Part shown: positions 1-6,543 of the stretch, one piece after another
Layout of the letters: each line of letters starts with the position of its first letter
Position numbering within the stretch: position 1 is the stretch's first letter
Source: Gemmatimonadota bacterium
GTDB lineage: Bacteria > Gemmatimonadota > Gemmatimonadetes > Gemmatimonadales > GWC2-71-9
DNA: 17,822 bases
Assembly (NCBI GenBank): GCA_016880225.1
Contig: JAEHDT010000026.1
Location: forward strand, 1-17,822
Direction of reading: 5' to 3'
Made by a program: the position numbers and the translations under genes
Notes under the pieces: generated by a model
Seen by the model: only the letters and a program-made list of their open reading frames with translations
What the model was told of the DNA's origin: nothing
Database searches by the model: none

Positions 1-900
1 CACCCCGGCGATCAGTTGACCGATCGCCGACATTTTCTCAGACTGTATGAGCTGTTCCTGGAGCCGGCGCCGCTCGGTTTGATCCTCGAACACGAGCACC
101 GCCGAGCCGGGCTCGGCCATCGGGATGACGGTGAGGAGCAACATACGCTCGCCCGCGCGGATCTCGACCGGGTTGGCACCGGGCTCGGCCACGGCTCGGG
201 CGACCGGACCGGACCAGGCGGGCGGGAGCAGGCTGAGCCAGGGACGGCCGGGGATGGCCGTGACCGCTGTCTGAATCAGGTCGGCGAAGACGCGGTTGGC
301 GCGACGCACGGTGCCGTGCGCATCCACGATGCAGATCGCCTGGGTGATGGCGTCGACCGTCTTCTCCCACTCGCGCTTGGCGGAGGACAGGAGCTCGACC
401 AGGCGGGCATTTTCGAGCGCGATGGCGCCCTGCGCGAGCACGGCCGAGACGAGCGTGAGCTCGGCCTTCCCGAGCGCGCCGGATCGCTCGCTCGAGAGGG
501 ACACGGCGCCCATGGTCCGGCCGGCGGCGACGCGGGGGGCGCCGAGCCAGGAGCCAGGCGGCTGCTCCGCCAGGTCGGTGCCGCGCCGCCGCGCTTCCTC
601 GCGCACGTCCTTGGGGAACGCGAGCGGGCCCCGCCGCAGGGCGAGCTGCAGCAGGGGGTCGTCGGTACGGGCGGGAACGGGATTCGTGTCGTAGGTCACC
701 GCCAGCCGGTTCGACTCGACGTCAAGTAGGATGACGGACAGCCGGTCGGGCTTGAGCAGTTCGACGAGGGCGCGCGCCACGAGCTCGACCACGGTCGCCG
801 GGCGGAACGCGCCCGCGAGCTCCCGGGCGAGCGTCGTGAGACGCGCGAGCAACTCGTCGCTTGCGCGCGGGGTAGCACGGCTAGAAGGAGGTTTGCGCAT
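1..900 (-). CDS. Sensor histidine kinase, GAF-PAS-HisKA, N-terminal part only (runs off left edge)
   Basis: Reading the minus strand from the ATG at 900 gives 300 open codons to base 1. Residues about 20-165 look like a GAF domain. They start after a short polar N-terminus and end in the helix GAIALENARLVELL that typically closes a GAF domain. Residues about 175-280 look like a PAS domain (WEKTVDAITQAICIVDAHG, then VFEDQTERRRLQEQL). The last 15 residues, QSEKMSAIGQLIAGV, are the start of a HisKA dimerisation H-box; the phosphoacceptor His and the ATPase domain lie outside the window. No membrane segment is seen, so a cytoplasmic sensor kinase is likely. The sensed signal cannot be read. The ATG shares bases with the divergent gene's ATG, and only a poorly placed AGGA precedes it, so a later start is possible. 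Confidence 0.85.
   Translation of the reverse strand, partial: MRKPPSSRATPRASDELLARLTTLARELAGAFRPATVVELVARALVELLKPDRLSVILLDVESNRLAVTYDTNPVPARTDDPLLQLALRRGPLAFPKDVREEARRRGTDLAEQPPGSWLGAPRVAAGRTMGAVSLSSERSGALGKAELTLVSAVLAQGAIALENARLVELLSSAKREWEKTVDAITQAICIVDAHGTVRRANRVFADLIQTAVTAIPGRPWLSLLPPAWSGPVARAVAEPGANPVEIRAGERMLLLTVIPMAEPGSAVLVFEDQTERRRLQEQLIQSEKMSAIGQLIAGV
885..891 (+). promoter_or_regulatory. Strong Shine-Dalgarno deciding the start at 899
   Basis: AAGGAGG lies 7 bases upstream of the ATG at 899. It is the best ribosome binding site in the window and fixes the start of the 235-residue protein. The same open frame continues upstream to 731, but only across the antisense of the kinase gene. 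The site lies inside the kinase coding region on the other strand. Confidence 0.8.
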
Positions 901-1606
901 GATCCTGGCCAACGTCCGCGGTCGCTTGCGCGCGCCGGATCTCCGGCTCGTTGTGGTGGCGCTGGCGCGCGGTGACGCCGCCCGCCGCGCGCGCTTCGAG
1001 CAGCTGCTCAACGAGCAGGGGCCGGACCAGCTGCTCGATGAGCCCGGCCTGCTCGACGCGCTGCTGGCGCTGCGTACCCTCGCCGTGCCGTCCGCGCCGC
1101 TGTTCGCTTACGTGGCTGTGCGCCATACCCTGCGGGCGGCCGGCGTCGACGACCGGGCCCTCGCCGATTATCTGGCCGCGCTGTTGCTCGAGTTCGGCGA
1201 TCACGATCGGCACCTCCGGCTGCGCCGGGCCGACGACGAGACGTATCACTATCTGGTCGACATGGTGGCGGACCTCACCGGGCACGACGACGCCGCGGAA
1301 CGGGGCTTCCTGCTGCGGGCCCATGTCGGCAACTACAGCCTCTGGCTCGCCGGTCTGTTTCCCGACTACATCGCCGCCCGGCGCTCCCGTAAGGGCGGGC
1401 CCGACCTGCCGTACTACGACGAGCTCGGCCGCCAGGGCTACCGCCTCGCGGCGGAGCACCGTCTCGCCGAGCGCCACGGCCTCGCCACCATCTACCGGGC
1501 GGCCGCCGACCGGTTCCCGACGCTGCGGGTCGCGTTCAATCGCCTGAGCGACCGCGTGTTCTTTCCGAACGTGTCGACTCCCGAGAAGATACTGCGGAAT
1601 CTGTAG
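899..1606 (+). CDS. Hypothetical protein, 235 residues, probably all-helical and cytoplasmic
   Basis: I do not recognise this family. The start is set by an AAGGAGG site 7 bases upstream. The protein begins MILANVRGRLRAPDLRLV, has no signal peptide or membrane segment, and is rich in Leu, Ala, Arg and Asp in a pattern suggesting packed helices. The most distinctive stretches are ETYHYLVDMVADLTGHDDAAE (about residues 117-137) and GNYSLWLAGLFPDYIAARR (about 148-166); these aromatic-rich parts are where conservation would be expected. The C-terminus carries LRVAFNRLSDRVFFPN. It is divergent from a sensor kinase, and the two starts share a CATG, so the pair may be co-controlled. That is the only hint of a role. 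Confidence 0.75.
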   Translation: MILANVRGRLRAPDLRLVVVALARGDAARRARFEQLLNEQGPDQLLDEPGLLDALLALRTLAVPSAPLFAYVAVRHTLRAAGVDDRALADYLAALLLEFGDHDRHLRLRRADDETYHYLVDMVADLTGHDDAAERGFLLRAHVGNYSLWLAGLFPDYIAARRSRKGGPDLPYYDELGRQGYRLAAEHRLAERHGLATIYRAAADRFPTLRVAFNRLSDRVFFPNVSTPEKILRNL

Positions 1607-1636
1607 GAGGTTGCGGGAGGTTGGTGAAGGTTGGGG
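1607..1636 (+). repeat. Three 10-bp tandem units directly after a stop codon
   Basis: The units gaggttgcgg, gaggttggtg and aaggttgggg follow the TAG of the 235-residue gene without a break. They fill half of the 56-bp space before the convergent SCP2-like gene. I see no hairpin plus T-run here, so no terminator is called. The rest of the gap (1637-1662) holds only a short cggtaccg palindrome. Confidence 0.6.
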
Positions 1637-1662
1637 AGCCGGTACCGTCCTGCACCGACCGC

Positions 1663-2085
1663 TCATTCGTCCAAGAACCGCGTCGGCACCGTCGTCGCCG
1701 CTTCCACGAGCTGCTCCGCCGACTTCACGAACCGCACCACGATGGGCAGCGAACCCTTGAGCGCGAGCTTGCGCTGCATGATCCCGGCGATCGGCCCGAG
1801 CTCCTTGCGGATCACCCGCTTCCAGTGCGTGTACTCTCCCGAAATCACGAACGGCGCCTGATCGGCCTCGCTCAGCGACACCACCCGGGCCGCGCGGCAC
1901 ACTCCGCGGTCCAGGTCGAGCCAGATGCCCACGGGGTCGGCGATGCCGATCTCGGGCTGGCGGTTCACCACGAGCGCCACCGCCCCGTGCGTCCACTCGA
2001 GCGACGCGGCGCGATACCCTTCGCTCGCGTTGATCGCCACGCCGTAGGCGCTCACCCACTCGGGCGACGGGAACGCGAGGGTCAC
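1663..2085 (-). CDS. SCP2 sterol-binding-domain-like protein (140 aa)
   Basis: The GTG at 2085 overlaps the stop of the upstream peptidase gene as GTGA, giving 140 residues. The protein has no signal peptide or membrane segment. The order of elements fits the small SCP2 lipid-binding fold. FPSPEWVSAYGVAINASEGY comes first, then strands such as GAVALVVNRQ, an Asp-rich strand GIWLDLDRG, and SGEYTHWKRVIRKELGPIAGIMQRKLALKGSL near the C-terminus. In this fold the last part usually contains a helix and a K-x-G-like turn. Family knowledge suggests binding of a hydrophobic ligand in the cytoplasm. It is the last gene of a six-gene operon headed by a lipoprotein and a TonB receptor. The assignment rests on pattern reading only. 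Confidence 0.72.
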   Translation of the reverse strand: MTLAFPSPEWVSAYGVAINASEGYRAASLEWTHGAVALVVNRQPEIGIADPVGIWLDLDRGVCRAARVVSLSEADQAPFVISGEYTHWKRVIRKELGPIAGIMQRKLALKGSLPIVVRFVKSAEQLVEAATTVPTRFLDE

Positions 2086-2768
2086 GCGATCGCCGCCGCG
2101 AACGCGCCGAACACCGCGATCTCCGCATCGTCCTCGGGATGCCACTGCACGGCGAGCGCCCACGGCGCGGCCGGATCGCGGGGCTCGACCCCCTCGATGA
2201 CGCCGTCCGTCGCCCAGGCGGTGGCGCGCAGCCCGGGGGCCACGTCGCGGATCGCCTGGTGGTGCCGGGTGTTCACGCTCGCCGCCGACGCGCCCAGGGC
2301 GCGGTGCAGGCGGCTGCTCGGCTCGACCTTGAGCCCGTGGCGGGCGCGCCGGTCGGCGTGGTCGATCGGCCCCGCCCGTTCGCTCGCCAGGTCCTGATAC
2401 AGGGTGCCGCCGAGCGCCACATTGAGGATCTGGATGCCGCGGCAGATTGCGAGGAGCGGGAGGCGTCGCCGTGCCGCGCCGGCGATGAGGGCCAGCTCTA
2501 CCGTGTCTCGCGCGGCGTCGGTCTCGCCCAACCGGGCGTGCGGGACCGCCCCGTAGCGTGCCGGCTCCACGTCCTCGCCGCCGCTCAACACGAGGCCCTG
2601 CACCCGGTCGAGCACGGCACAGGCGGCCTCGGGGTCGAGCGTCGGCGGGACGACGATCGGGACCAGCCCGGCGCGGCAGAGCGCCTGCACGTACGCGCTG
2701 TTCAGCGCCACGCGCTCGCGCCCCTCGTCGGTGCGCCGGGTCGCGCTTACCGCGACGACCTTGCTCAC
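2082..2768 (-). CDS. Peptidase C26 / gamma-glutamyl-gamma-aminobutyrate hydrolase family (class-I GATase-like), 228 aa
   Basis: Starting at the GTG at 2768 (GTGA overlap with the upstream stop) gives 228 residues, close to the usual length for the PuuD/C26 family. The class-I amidotransferase triad is intact. The nucleophile Cys109 sits in LLAICRGIQILNVALGG, and His210 and Glu212 sit in VQWHPED. Also present are GLVLSGGEDVEPARYG (about 58-73), typical of this family, and VNTRHHQAI (about 165-173). The family hydrolyses gamma-glutamyl amide bonds, for example gamma-glutamyl-GABA in putrescine breakdown. No other putrescine gene is nearby, so the true substrate is open. It is cytoplasmic, with no signal peptide. 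An upstream extension of the frame to 3278 is only antisense or overlap sequence and was not used. Confidence 0.9.
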   Translation of the reverse strand: MSKVVAVSATRRTDEGRERVALNSAYVQALCRAGLVPIVVPPTLDPEAACAVLDRVQGLVLSGGEDVEPARYGAVPHARLGETDAARDTVELALIAGAARRRLPLLAICRGIQILNVALGGTLYQDLASERAGPIDHADRRARHGLKVEPSSRLHRALGASAASVNTRHHQAIRDVAPGLRATAWATDGVIEGVEPRDPAAPWALAVQWHPEDDAEIAVFGAFAAAIA

Positions 2769-3325
2769 GGCCGGGCGTCGGACGGTGCCGAGGTGGGGGC
2801 GGCGAACAGCGGGCAGCGCGGGTTGCTCACGCTCGGCCACTCTACCCGGACGCCGTACAACGGGATCGTGCGGCCGTCGCCGGTGAGATCGCCCACGCCG
2901 GGATAGCCCGTCGGCGGGCGCTGCGACTCGTAGATCAGGACGCCCTGGGCCCGCTGGGTGGAATCGTCCACGACCAGCAGGGCGTACACCGTCGAATCGC
3001 TGATCGAGGCGGCCGGGAAGCCGGCACCCCGATACTCCATCGCGAGCACGCCCTTCGCGTAACCGACCTTCACGGTGGTCTGGAGCGTCGTGCCGACCAG
3101 CCGGACCGGCAGCGCGGCGGGGAGGCCGCGGGGGGCCTCGGTGAGGACGAACGGCAGGCGCTTGAGGCGCTCCTGGATGAGGGACGGTCCGATGAGCGCC
3201 GCCATGCCGCAGGTGGGGGAGCGCGACCGGTCGCCCGAACAAGACAAGAACGACGTCACGCAGGAGAGCGTCACGCAAAACGGCGTCACGCGAAACAGCG
3301 TCGAGCTCGAGCGCAACGCCGTCAT
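2765..3325 (-). CDS. Exported hypothetical protein, possible lipoprotein (186 aa)
   Basis: The ATG at 3325 overlaps the upstream stop as ATGA. The N-terminus (MTALRSSSTLFRVTPF) leads into a hydrophobic, Cys-containing stretch ending FLSC at Cys29, a weak lipobox because the -3 position is Phe. The hydrophobic core is built from a pentapeptide repeat (R/C-V-T-x-x) encoded by a 15-bp tandem DNA repeat. The mature part looks beta-rich, with strands such as TVYALLVVDDST and the acidic turn GDLTGDGRTIPLYG, which could bind calcium but may be coincidental. I do not recognise the family. It sits between another small exported protein and the C26 peptidase in the TonB-receptor operon, so a periplasmic or outer-membrane accessory role is the likeliest inference. 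Confidence 0.7.
   Translation of the reverse strand: MTALRSSSTLFRVTPFCVTLSCVTSFLSCSGDRSRSPTCGMAALIGPSLIQERLKRLPFVLTEAPRGLPAALPVRLVGTTLQTTVKVGYAKGVLAMEYRGAGFPAASISDSTVYALLVVDDSTQRAQGVLIYESQRPPTGYPGVGDLTGDGRTIPLYGVRVEWPSVSNPRCPLFAAPTSAPSDARP
3254..3313 (-). repeat. 15-bp tandem repeat (three full units plus a partial) inside a signal-peptide region
   Basis: Units beginning cgtc recur at exactly 15-base spacing at 3254, 3269, 3284 and 3299. The first three share cgtcacgc, and the fourth keeps only cgtc. Since 15 is a multiple of three, each unit adds five residues (V-T-x-x-C type) to the hydrophobic core of the exported protein's leader without shifting frame. Confidence 0.75.
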
Positions 3326-3780
3326 GGGGCGGTCACGACTTCGCTCACCGTGGCGGGGTAGGGGGCATCGCGGCCGACGCGCTTGAGCTCGAGCGAGTCG
3401 GCGTCGGGGACGAGGGACGTGCCGAAGCGCAGCGTATCGCCCACCAGCCACGCCGCGGTGCGGGCGCGGGCCGAGGCGGGCCGCTCGAGCTCCACGCCGA
3501 TGATGTAGCGCCCGGTGGCGCCAAGCGGTCCGCCTTCGACCTTGCTGCCCTCGGACGTGCCCTGGTAGCGGCGGTACAGGCGACCCGAGATCCAACCGCC
3601 CGGATGGGTCTCGAGCGTGATGCGGACGTACACGGTGGAGTCGAGCGGCACGGTGCGGACCGCGGGAGCGGGGCCGGAGCGGAAGATGCGCGTCAGCTCC
3701 CAGGTGCCCTCGAGCGGGCTGGTCTGCCGGGCGGAGCCGGAGAGCAGCATCGCGAGCAGCACGCCTGGGAGGCGGATCAT
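3322..3780 (-). CDS. Small exported hypothetical protein, beta-rich, lipocalin-like start (152 aa)
   Basis: The ATG at 3780 follows the receptor stop after 9 bases. The leader MIRLPGVLLAMLLSGSARQ is a short signal peptide. The mature protein starts SPLEGTWELTRIF; a G-x-W near the start of a small beta-barrel is a lipocalin-like feature, but no further lipocalin signature is visible. Strands follow (STVYVRITLETHPGG, GRYIIGVELERP, AAWLVGDTLRFG), and the protein ends VSEVVTAP. The family is not recognised. Its position directly after the TonB-dependent receptor and its coupling (ATGA) to the next exported protein suggest a periplasmic or outer-membrane partner of that receptor. Confidence is good that it is a real gene and low on function. 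Confidence 0.72.
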   Translation of the reverse strand: MIRLPGVLLAMLLSGSARQTSPLEGTWELTRIFRSGPAPAVRTVPLDSTVYVRITLETHPGGWISGRLYRRYQGTSEGSKVEGGPLGATGRYIIGVELERPASARARTAAWLVGDTLRFGTSLVPDADSLELKRVGRDAPYPATVSEVVTAP

Positions 3781-3789
3781 CGGACCAAT

Positions 3790-5964
3790 CTAATACGTCC
3801 AGGACAGGACGGCCGAGAACGTGCGCACCGGCTCGAGAGTGCGCGGCACCAGGTTGTAGATGTAGTTGAGCGCGTTGGTCACGAGCAGCCGCGCGGCGAG
3901 GGGTCTGCGCCGCCAGCCGGCGCGCAGGTCGAGCACCCGCGCGGCGACCCGGGGGTCGCCGCCGAAGACCGGGTCGAGCTCGATCCGCTCGATGCGGCTC
4001 GAGTAGCGGAAGTCGCCGCCGACGGACAGGGCCCTCCAACGGTAGTCCGCGCCGAGCGTGACGAGGTGCCTGGGCCGGAACGCGAGCACCGAGTCTGTCG
4101 CCGCGTCGCGGGCGTCGAGCAGCAGGTAGGCGACGGTGGCGGTGAGCGCGGGGACCGGGGTCACCGCGAGCGATGCGTCGAGCCCGCGCAGCCGCGCACG
4201 GGACACGTTCTGGATCTGGATCTTCTGGATGCCCGACTCGACGACGAACGCCGGCTCGAGCAGCCGGCGCGCCTCCGTCCAGAACAGCGCTGCGTCGAGC
4301 CGGCCCCAGGAACGGAGCGGCAGCGCGTTGCCGAGCTCGAACGACCACGCCGTCTCGGGATCCAGGGACGGGTTAGGGATGACCTCGAAGCCGAACGCGC
4401 GGGTCGTGACGAATCGCTCGGCCAGGGTCGGGGCGCGGAACCCGTGGCCGGCGGATGCGCGCCACGTCCCGGCCGCCGCCGTGGTCAGCACGGCGCCGAT
4501 CCGGGGGCTCAGCATGGTGGCCTGCAGGCCGCCGCCGACGGTGATGTAGTCGAGCCGGGTTCCGGCCGTGAGGCGGACGCGTCCAAGCCGTTGCTCCGCC
4601 TCGCCGTAGAGGCCAAACTCCTGCTGCGTGTGGTCGCCGAAGATGTCGCTCGTGACGTCGCCGTGCGCAGCCTCGAGTCCGGCCGTCACGACCCGGCCGC
4701 CCTCATTGCGGACCACGCCGCGCACCTCGACCCCGAGCCGGTTGGCCACGGACCAGTCGTCTGGGTTCACGTCCGTGAAATGCGTGCGCAACCACGAGCC
4801 ACGCGCCTGCCACGCGAACCGCTCGGACACGGTCCGGTCGAGCGTTGCAGCGACGTACCCCTTGTTCGAGCGGGTGTAGCTGCCGCGACCCGACGAGTCG
4901 ATCATGAACGGCTGGTACGCCTGCCCCCGGGTATCGCAGGCGCCCGGCACGCACCAGGTCGGAAACACCTGGTATTGATGGCTAGTCCAGGAGCCCGCCG
5001 CGGTGACACGGGTGCCGGGGCGGGGCAGCCACTCCGCTTTACCGGCGGTTTCCCACTGGTCGCTCCGGTCCTGCTCGCGATAGCCGTCGGAATGCCGGCC
5101 GCCCAAGGTCAGGCTGCCGCGAAGGGTTGCCGTGCCGTACGAGGCGGTCCCGTCCAGGCCGCCCAGGCCGCCGGCGTAGTCGCGAAACCGCCAGGCGTCG
5201 TGCGGCGGGTTCGCATACACTCCACCCGTGGCCCGCAGCCGGCCGTGAAAGCCGGACGGAATCTCGCGCGTGATGAGGTTGACGACACCTCCCAAGGCGG
5301 CGGAACCGTACAGCGACGATCCGGCGCCCTTCACGACCTCGACACGCTCCACGTCGGCGAGCGGCACCATGTCCCAATCGATTCCGCCGCGGTCGCTCTG
5401 GTTGGCGGGCACGCCGTCCACGAGCAGCAGCACGCGCGACCCGAGGCCTTCGACGAAGCCGCTCGAGCCGCGGATGTTCACCTGACCGTTCAGGAACAGC
5501 ACGCCCGGTGCCCGGTTCACCGCCTCGTCCACGGTGCTCACGGCGCGGCGCGCCAGGTCGCTGTCGCTCACGAGCGCCACGCTCGTCACCGCCTGGTCGA
5601 GCAGCTGGGAGTGCTTCGCCGCGGTGACGATGATCGGCTCGAGCGCCACTCCGCTGCCCGACAGGACGGCATCGACCCGCAGGGAATCGCCCGCGGGCAC
5701 CGTGAGGCTGTCCAATCGGGACCGGTACCCGAGCCGCGAAAACCGAACGACCGCCCCGCCCGCCGGGATGCCCGCCAGCCGGTAGCGCCCCGCGGCGTTC
5801 GTCGTGGCGGTCACAGCCGCGATGCTCACGCGCACGTCGGGGATCGTGCCGCCCGCTGTGTCGGTGACGCTGCCGTACACGACAGCGCTGCCTTGCGCCC
5901 GGGCGGGCGCCGCCGCCACCCCGATGGCGAGCGCCGCGACGACGAGGGCGCGCGTCACGGGCAC
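3790..5964 (-). CDS. TonB-dependent outer-membrane receptor with CarboxypepD_reg-like N-terminal domain (724 aa)
   Basis: The protein has a signal peptide ending ARAQG at about residue 23-25, then a carboxypeptidase-regulatory-like beta domain (about 27-110: VYGSVTDTAGGTIPDVRVSI, NAAGRYRLAGIPAG). A TonB-box-like PIIVTAA precedes the plug (about 115-230). The plug carries VNIRGSSGF, RVLLLVDGVPANQ, VERVEVVKGAGSSLYGSAA and GGVVNLITRE, all hallmarks of the family. A barrel of about 22 strands follows and ends in the aromatic SAVLSWTY, a proper outer-membrane terminus. It imports a scarce substrate using TonB energy; the ligand cannot be told from sequence, though the plug is BtuB/FepA-like. One extracellular loop carries two close cysteines (FPTWCVPGACDTRG). 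The GTG at 5964 is used here. The GTG at 5958 would instead give the GTGA overlap seen throughout the window. Confidence 0.93.
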   Translation of the reverse strand: MPVTRALVVAALAIGVAAAPARAQGSAVVYGSVTDTAGGTIPDVRVSIAAVTATTNAAGRYRLAGIPAGGAVVRFSRLGYRSRLDSLTVPAGDSLRVDAVLSGSGVALEPIIVTAAKHSQLLDQAVTSVALVSDSDLARRAVSTVDEAVNRAPGVLFLNGQVNIRGSSGFVEGLGSRVLLLVDGVPANQSDRGGIDWDMVPLADVERVEVVKGAGSSLYGSAALGGVVNLITREIPSGFHGRLRATGGVYANPPHDAWRFRDYAGGLGGLDGTASYGTATLRGSLTLGGRHSDGYREQDRSDQWETAGKAEWLPRPGTRVTAAGSWTSHQYQVFPTWCVPGACDTRGQAYQPFMIDSSGRGSYTRSNKGYVAATLDRTVSERFAWQARGSWLRTHFTDVNPDDWSVANRLGVEVRGVVRNEGGRVVTAGLEAAHGDVTSDIFGDHTQQEFGLYGEAEQRLGRVRLTAGTRLDYITVGGGLQATMLSPRIGAVLTTAAAGTWRASAGHGFRAPTLAERFVTTRAFGFEVIPNPSLDPETAWSFELGNALPLRSWGRLDAALFWTEARRLLEPAFVVESGIQKIQIQNVSRARLRGLDASLAVTPVPALTATVAYLLLDARDAATDSVLAFRPRHLVTLGADYRWRALSVGGDFRYSSRIERIELDPVFGGDPRVAARVLDLRAGWRRRPLAARLLVTNALNYIYNLVPRTLEPVRTFSAVLSWTY

Positions 5965-6467
5965 GGCGGGAAGTAGTCGCAGATGCGGTGCATCTTGGTG
6001 AAATCGATCGCGAAGTTGATCGAATCGGCCCCGGCGGCGGTCACGTGGACCATTCCCGTGCCGTGTGACGTCGTGTCGCTGCCGTCGCGGTAGAACCCGA
6101 CTTCACGAAGCAGCGAATCGGCGTTCCCGGCACCGAGCGTGCCCTTCTTTTCCCACACCGCGACGACCCACTCGTAGGTGCCGTCGGGAACCTGGAGCAC
6201 GTAGCGCCGGGGCGGGCCGCCCGTGTCCACGAAGGCCGGGACGGGCGGCTGAAAGTGCAGCAGGTCGGCGGGCGTGGCGGGGAAGGTGGCGAACGCCACG
6301 ATGAGGACCGCCGCGGTGCTGTCCTTCAGGCTGTCGGGGAGCGAGCCCTGATAGGTCACGGTGCCGCAGATGCCCGGGCAGGCGGCGCTCGGCCGGAGTC
6401 CCTCGTTGCAGGCCAGGGCGGCAGCGGCGGCGGTGACGAGCGCGGCGCGCGAGACGCGACTCCGCAT
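5955..6467 (-). CDS. Probable lipoprotein, first gene of the TonB-receptor operon (170 aa)
   Basis: The start at 6467 gives MRSRVSRAALVTAAAAALAC, a lipoprotein signal with the lipidated Cys at residue 20 (ALAC, a relaxed lipobox). The frame stays open to 6545 upstream, but that would bury the signal peptide and overlap the divergent gene. The mature part has two further Cys pairs, ACPGICG near the N-terminus and ICDYFPPC at the C-terminus, which could form disulphides. Between them lies a beta-sandwich-like stretch (TAAVLIVAFATFPATPADLL, RRYVLQVPDGTYEWVVAVWEKKG). That stretch resembles domains that handle small adducts, but I cannot name the family. It is coupled to the TonB-dependent receptor by an overlap of 4 or 10 bases, so it probably acts at the outer membrane with it. 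Confidence 0.75.
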   Translation of the reverse strand: MRSRVSRAALVTAAAAALACNEGLRPSAACPGICGTVTYQGSLPDSLKDSTAAVLIVAFATFPATPADLLHFQPPVPAFVDTGGPPRRYVLQVPDGTYEWVVAVWEKKGTLGAGNADSLLREVGFYRDGSDTTSHGTGMVHVTAAGADSINFAIDFTKMHRICDYFPPCP

Positions 6468-6543
6468 GCCGGCAATGATCGGGGTAGGCGGGCCGAGCGT
6501 CAACTTGACCCCCGTTTCGGCGCGAAATAACGTTGAGTCCGCC
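6468..6543. promoter_or_regulatory. Divergent control region between operons C and D
   Basis: This 76-bp gap is the only space that can hold the 5' promoters of both the receptor operon (minus) and the FmdB operon (plus). It contains gtcaacttgac at 6499-6509, a perfect inverted repeat of five bases with a one-base centre. For the plus strand, TTGACC (6505-6510) is followed after 17 bases by TAACGT (6528-6533), a weak -35/-10 pair. This would start transcription very close to the ATG at 6544, so the message may be nearly leaderless. No clear Shine-Dalgarno precedes either start. Confidence 0.35.

Noticed and set aside
1607..1662. Bidirectional terminator in the convergent gap
   Set aside because: Only a short cggtaccg palindrome and tandem repeats are visible; there is no stable stem followed by a T-run on either strand.
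2769..3278. Upstream extension of the C26 peptidase frame
   Set aside because: It overlaps the 186-residue exported protein in another frame and adds only Arg/Pro-rich sequence; the GTG at 2768 gives the normal family length and a GTGA junction.
3604..5976. 790-residue open frame on the plus strand, longer than the TonB receptor it opposes
   Set aside because: It is antisense to a receptor with full family motifs. Its translation is a low-complexity mix of Arg, Gly, His, Ala and Glu with no domain, as expected for a shadow frame in GC-rich coding DNA.
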